Source: Acidobacteriota bacterium
GTDB taxonomy: Bacteria > Acidobacteriota > Terriglobia > Terriglobales > Acidobacteriaceae
DNA: 35,023 nt
Direction of reading: 5' to 3'
Assembly: GCA_021802085.1 (NCBI GenBank)
Contig: JAKAAZ010000003.1
Span: 1-35,023 of the forward strand
Position 1 is the first letter of the stretch; each line of letters starts with the position of its first letter. Positions 33,086-35,023 of the stretch are shown one piece after another. The notes under the pieces are model-generated. The model was not told the origin of the DNA. It worked only from the letters and a program-made list of their open reading frames with translations, and did no database searches. The translations under genes and the position numbers were made by a program.

Positions 33086-33283
33086 TTTCGCAGGATTTCC
33101 GTGCCGCCTGAATTTTCCCAGATTGATGCCAATTGATGTACGCTCAGCAGAACACGTTCTATTTCTGAATTTCCAGCTTTTCGATCTTGCCAGCGATGCC
33201 GTACACTCGCGCAATACGGTTGCTGCATGCGACCGTTCGCTCGAGGGGGGACCTGCCCCACCAGACTCGCAGTAATCTCGACC

Positions 33284-34285
33284 ATGACTTCGGCGCTTCA
33301 ACTCGAATTTCTCGATCTGCGTCATTTTTCCGCCCAGCATCTGCATCCGCTGCTGGAGGAGGAAAGTGCGCTGTGGAGCCAGCGTCTGCACTGGGACTAT
33401 CGCAACTCCGCCAGCCTGGTGCTGCAATACGTTGAATCCCATTTATTAAGCGGTTACGCCGCGCTGGACCAGGGCCGGGTCTGCGGCTACATCTTCTGCA
33501 TTTACGAAAACAACAAGGCCGTGATTGGAGACGTATTCGCTTCGCGCCGGGGAGTGGACGAATCCGCCGCGGTAGCGATTGAGCTGCAACTGATCGATCG
33601 GCTGTTGGAGACCCTGCAGCACACGCCCAATCTAAGCCGCGTCGAATCGCAACTGCTGCTGCATTCGCACGACCTGCATCGCGGGCCCTTCGAACAGGCC
33701 GGCTTTCACCTGTATCCGCGGCTTTTTATGGAACTGGATCTGCGCCCGCCAGAACTTCCTCAGACTTCTTCGGCTGCGCGCCCCCTGGCGACGGAAGGGC
33801 CGGGCGGCGGGCACTATCGCCCGTGGAGTTCTTCCGACTTCGACCTGTCGCCCCAGGTAATTACCTCCGCATACGCTGGACACATCGACAGCGAAATCAA
33901 CGATCAATATTTGTCCCAGGGCGGAGCACAGCGTTTTCTGCATAACATTGTGCGTTTCCCAGGGTGCGGAATTTTCGAGGAACAGGCCTCCTGGGTGCTG
34001 GCCGCGCCGAACAACGAAACATTGTTTGGCCTGTTGCTCTGCTCCCGAGTCAGCGCGGGTGTCGGTCATGTCACGCAGGTATGCGTTCCACCGGAATTTC
34101 AGCGGCGGGGAGTTGGAGAAAACCTGCTGCAGCATTGCGCGGCCTCTCTTCGGGCAGGCGAATGCCACGCGGTCACGCTGACCGTAACGGAGCAAAACGC
34201 AAGCGCAGTCAGGCTCTATCGACGGCTTGGGTACCGTGTACAGCACAGCTTCGACGCCATGCTGTGGGAGAAGCGCCCAGGCTGA
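33284..34285 (+). CDS. Tandem GNAT-domain acetyltransferase
   Basis: A 333-residue protein with two GNAT folds. The C-terminal one (about 190-330) is canonical: VCVPPEFQRRGVGENLLQHC contains the acetyl-CoA loop QRRGVG at 273-278, and NASAVRLYRRLGYRV is motif B. The N-terminal one (about 5-152) has the same layout (GYIFCIYENNKAVIGDVFAS, then a helix, RVESQLLL and FEQAGFHLYPRLFMELDL), but its acetyl-CoA loop is degenerate (SRRGVDESA at 88-96). The second half probably carries the activity. The substrate is unknown. ATG 33284 has no Shine-Dalgarno; TAATCT lies five bases upstream. The frame is open 19 codons further upstream but lacks any better start. Confidence 0.85.
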   Translation: MTSALQLEFLDLRHFSAQHLHPLLEEESALWSQRLHWDYRNSASLVLQYVESHLLSGYAALDQGRVCGYIFCIYENNKAVIGDVFASRRGVDESAAVAIELQLIDRLLETLQHTPNLSRVESQLLLHSHDLHRGPFEQAGFHLYPRLFMELDLRPPELPQTSSAARPLATEGPGGGHYRPWSSSDFDLSPQVITSAYAGHIDSEINDQYLSQGGAQRFLHNIVRFPGCGIFEEQASWVLAAPNNETLFGLLLCSRVSAGVGHVTQVCVPPEFQRRGVGENLLQHCAASLRAGECHAVTLTVTEQNASAVRLYRRLGYRVQHSFDAMLWEKRPG

Positions 34286-34350
34286 TGGGGCGCGGCGGCG
34301 CAGGATTTTCCGATGACGGCGTTGCCATCAGGGATGGCGTTCGCGATGCT

Positions 34351-34530
34351 TCAGTGTTTGATGAGCCACATGACCCAACTGGCTGCAATCGTTCCCAGCA
34401 CAAACAGGGAAAAGCAGTACACGCCGTAGCGGACCATGGCGCGCGTCTCCGAGCGTTGCGTAATGCCGAAAACAACGGAGGCGAACAGAGCGAACAGCAG
34501 CACCGCGGTGAAGTGCGAGGGAGTGTACAT
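34351..34530 (-). CDS. Small membrane protein, 59 residues
   Basis: ATG at 34530 overlaps the stop of the upstream gene (TAATG), and GGAGG stands eight bases before it inside that gene, so translation is clearly coupled. The product has two hydrophobic segments, AVLLFALFASVVFGI (9-23) and VYCFSLFVLGTIAASWVMWL (37-56), joined by a charged loop QRSETRAMVR. The end is LIKH. I recognise no family. The overlap and strong ribosome site are the main evidence that it is real. It is convergent with the GNAT gene. Confidence 0.75.
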   Translation of the reverse strand: MYTPSHFTAVLLFALFASVVFGITQRSETRAMVRYGVYCFSLFVLGTIAASWVMWLIKH

Positions 34531-34955
34531 TAGCGTTTCCTCCCCAGGCGAAGGCTGTGCGCATCCACGGCGGAAATGAAGTTGAGCAGTCCGGCCACCA
34601 CGATGAACTTGGTGCCGTAGTCGGCGGTGACGACCTGCACAACAGTGTGTCCCCAGCCAAATACGGCGGACAGGATATACAGTCCCCCATTGCCTAGGTC
34701 GCCGACAAATCCCAGCATATCCAGCACGTCGCCGGTGTTGGGAGCGTAGACCATGCCTTGCATGGCGAGGCCCAAAGCAAACATGCAGGTGATCGAGATA
34801 AAGAGCAGAACCGCGCGAATCCAGCGGCCCTGCATCCAGTGGCCGAATCCGGGCACCAGCCACCCGGCCAGCAGGATGACTCCGGCTGAGAACTGTTTCG
34901 GGCCGGTCTTGGACTGCGCGGCGCTTTCCTTCATGTTGGCTTTGGTCGTAGACAT
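34530..34955 (-). CDS. DUF6677-like small membrane protein
   Basis: A 141-residue protein with four probable hydrophobic segments: SAGVILLAGWLVPGFGHWM (about 23-41), IRAVLLFISITCMFALGLAM (47-66), NGGLYILSAVFGWG and TKFIVVAGLLNFISAV. The GWLVPGFGHWMQGR stretch resembles the TM2-domain/DUF6677 pattern of acidobacterial proteins. I chose ATG at 34955. It is directly preceded by GGAG with no spacer, so it may not rely on a Shine-Dalgarno; an extended -10 box lies eight bases upstream. The frame is open 18 codons further to 35009 with no supporting start signals. It is followed by a translationally coupled 59-residue protein. Confidence 0.8.
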   Translation of the reverse strand: MSTTKANMKESAAQSKTGPKQFSAGVILLAGWLVPGFGHWMQGRWIRAVLLFISITCMFALGLAMQGMVYAPNTGDVLDMLGFVGDLGNGGLYILSAVFGWGHTVVQVVTADYGTKFIVVAGLLNFISAVDAHSLRLGRKR

Positions 34956-34963
34956 CTCCAACG

Positions 34964-34972
34964 AATATACCA
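34964..34972 (-). promoter_or_regulatory. Extended -10 promoter of the DUF6677-like gene
   Basis: On the minus strand TGGTATATT (34972-34964) is an extended -10 element, five of six to TATAAT with the upstream TG. Eight bases separate it from the ATG at 34955, so the transcript would begin at or next to the start codon. No good -35 box is seen, as is usual for extended -10 promoters. Confidence 0.4.
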
Positions 34973-35023
34973 GTTTACTGCTGTGCATTTGTCCGTCCGC
35001 CGATCGCAATTGGAACAGGCTAG

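Overview
The window reads as chromosomal DNA from an Acidobacteriota bacterium, most likely class Terriglobia (relatives of Koribacter or Sulfotelmatobacter). This is inferred from gene content: a tig-clpP-clpX cluster, a stand-alone Pgi of the type usually fused to transaldolase, a secreted PQQ dehydrogenase with an inserted cytochrome c, many small conserved membrane proteins, and dispersed repeats built on a CTGAGCG-AGCGAAGAATC core. Most of the DNA is GC-rich. The first 500 bases and the outer-membrane protein gene near 15 kb are clearly poorer in GC. No rRNA, tRNA, CRISPR array, phage or plasmid module was seen.

Layout, left to right. Positions 1-491: the 5' end of what looks like an IS1595-type transposase (minus strand, cut by the window edge), then an AT-rich orphan frame that may be the 3' part of a gene cut by that element. 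0.5-4.3 kb: a polytopic membrane protein and leuS, both on the minus strand. 4.6-6.7 kb: an MHYT-GGDEF-EAL cyclic-di-GMP protein. 6.7-8.7 kb: endonuclease IV (nfo) behind an aldo/keto reductase. 8.8-12.3 kb: the protein-quality cluster tig-clpP-clpX, with a sigma70-like promoter, a terminator and a histidine-rich N-terminal extension on trigger factor. 12.5-16.5 kb: a lipoprotein-type aldose 1-epimerase, diverging from a family-5 uracil-DNA glycosylase (UDGb), then an outer-membrane beta-barrel gene, a small membrane protein, and a decayed second copy of the UDGb 3' end.

16.7-20.2 kb: a secreted phosphoesterase (phospholipase C or acid phosphatase type) and pgi. 20.4-23.3 kb: small conserved hypotheticals, a DUF2784 membrane protein, a secreted DinB-fold protein and a four-cysteine protein. 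23.4-25.8 kb: a family-2 glycosyltransferase, SppA signal peptide peptidase and an HU/IHF protein. 26.1-28.1 kb: ylxP (DUF503), rbfA and nrnA, a common bacterial ribosome-maturation and RNA-decay group; rbfA and nrnA overlap and rbfA has a structured leader. 28.2-31.2 kb: a PQQ/cytochrome c dehydrogenase facing a secreted sugar-isomerase-like TIM barrel. 31.3-35.0 kb: an ArnT/PMT-type membrane glycosyltransferase, a tandem GNAT acetyltransferase, and a translationally coupled pair of small membrane proteins.

Most genes are housekeeping. No new multi-gene system stands out. The most useful observations are the UDGb remnant with an in-frame stop and lost catalytic histidine, the His-rich trigger factor, the REP-like repeats, the rbfA leader structure, a set of genes that lack a Shine-Dalgarno but have a -10-like box 5-9 bases before the start codon, and the tandem GNAT with a degenerate first domain. 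All identifications are from reading the sequence; no database search was run.
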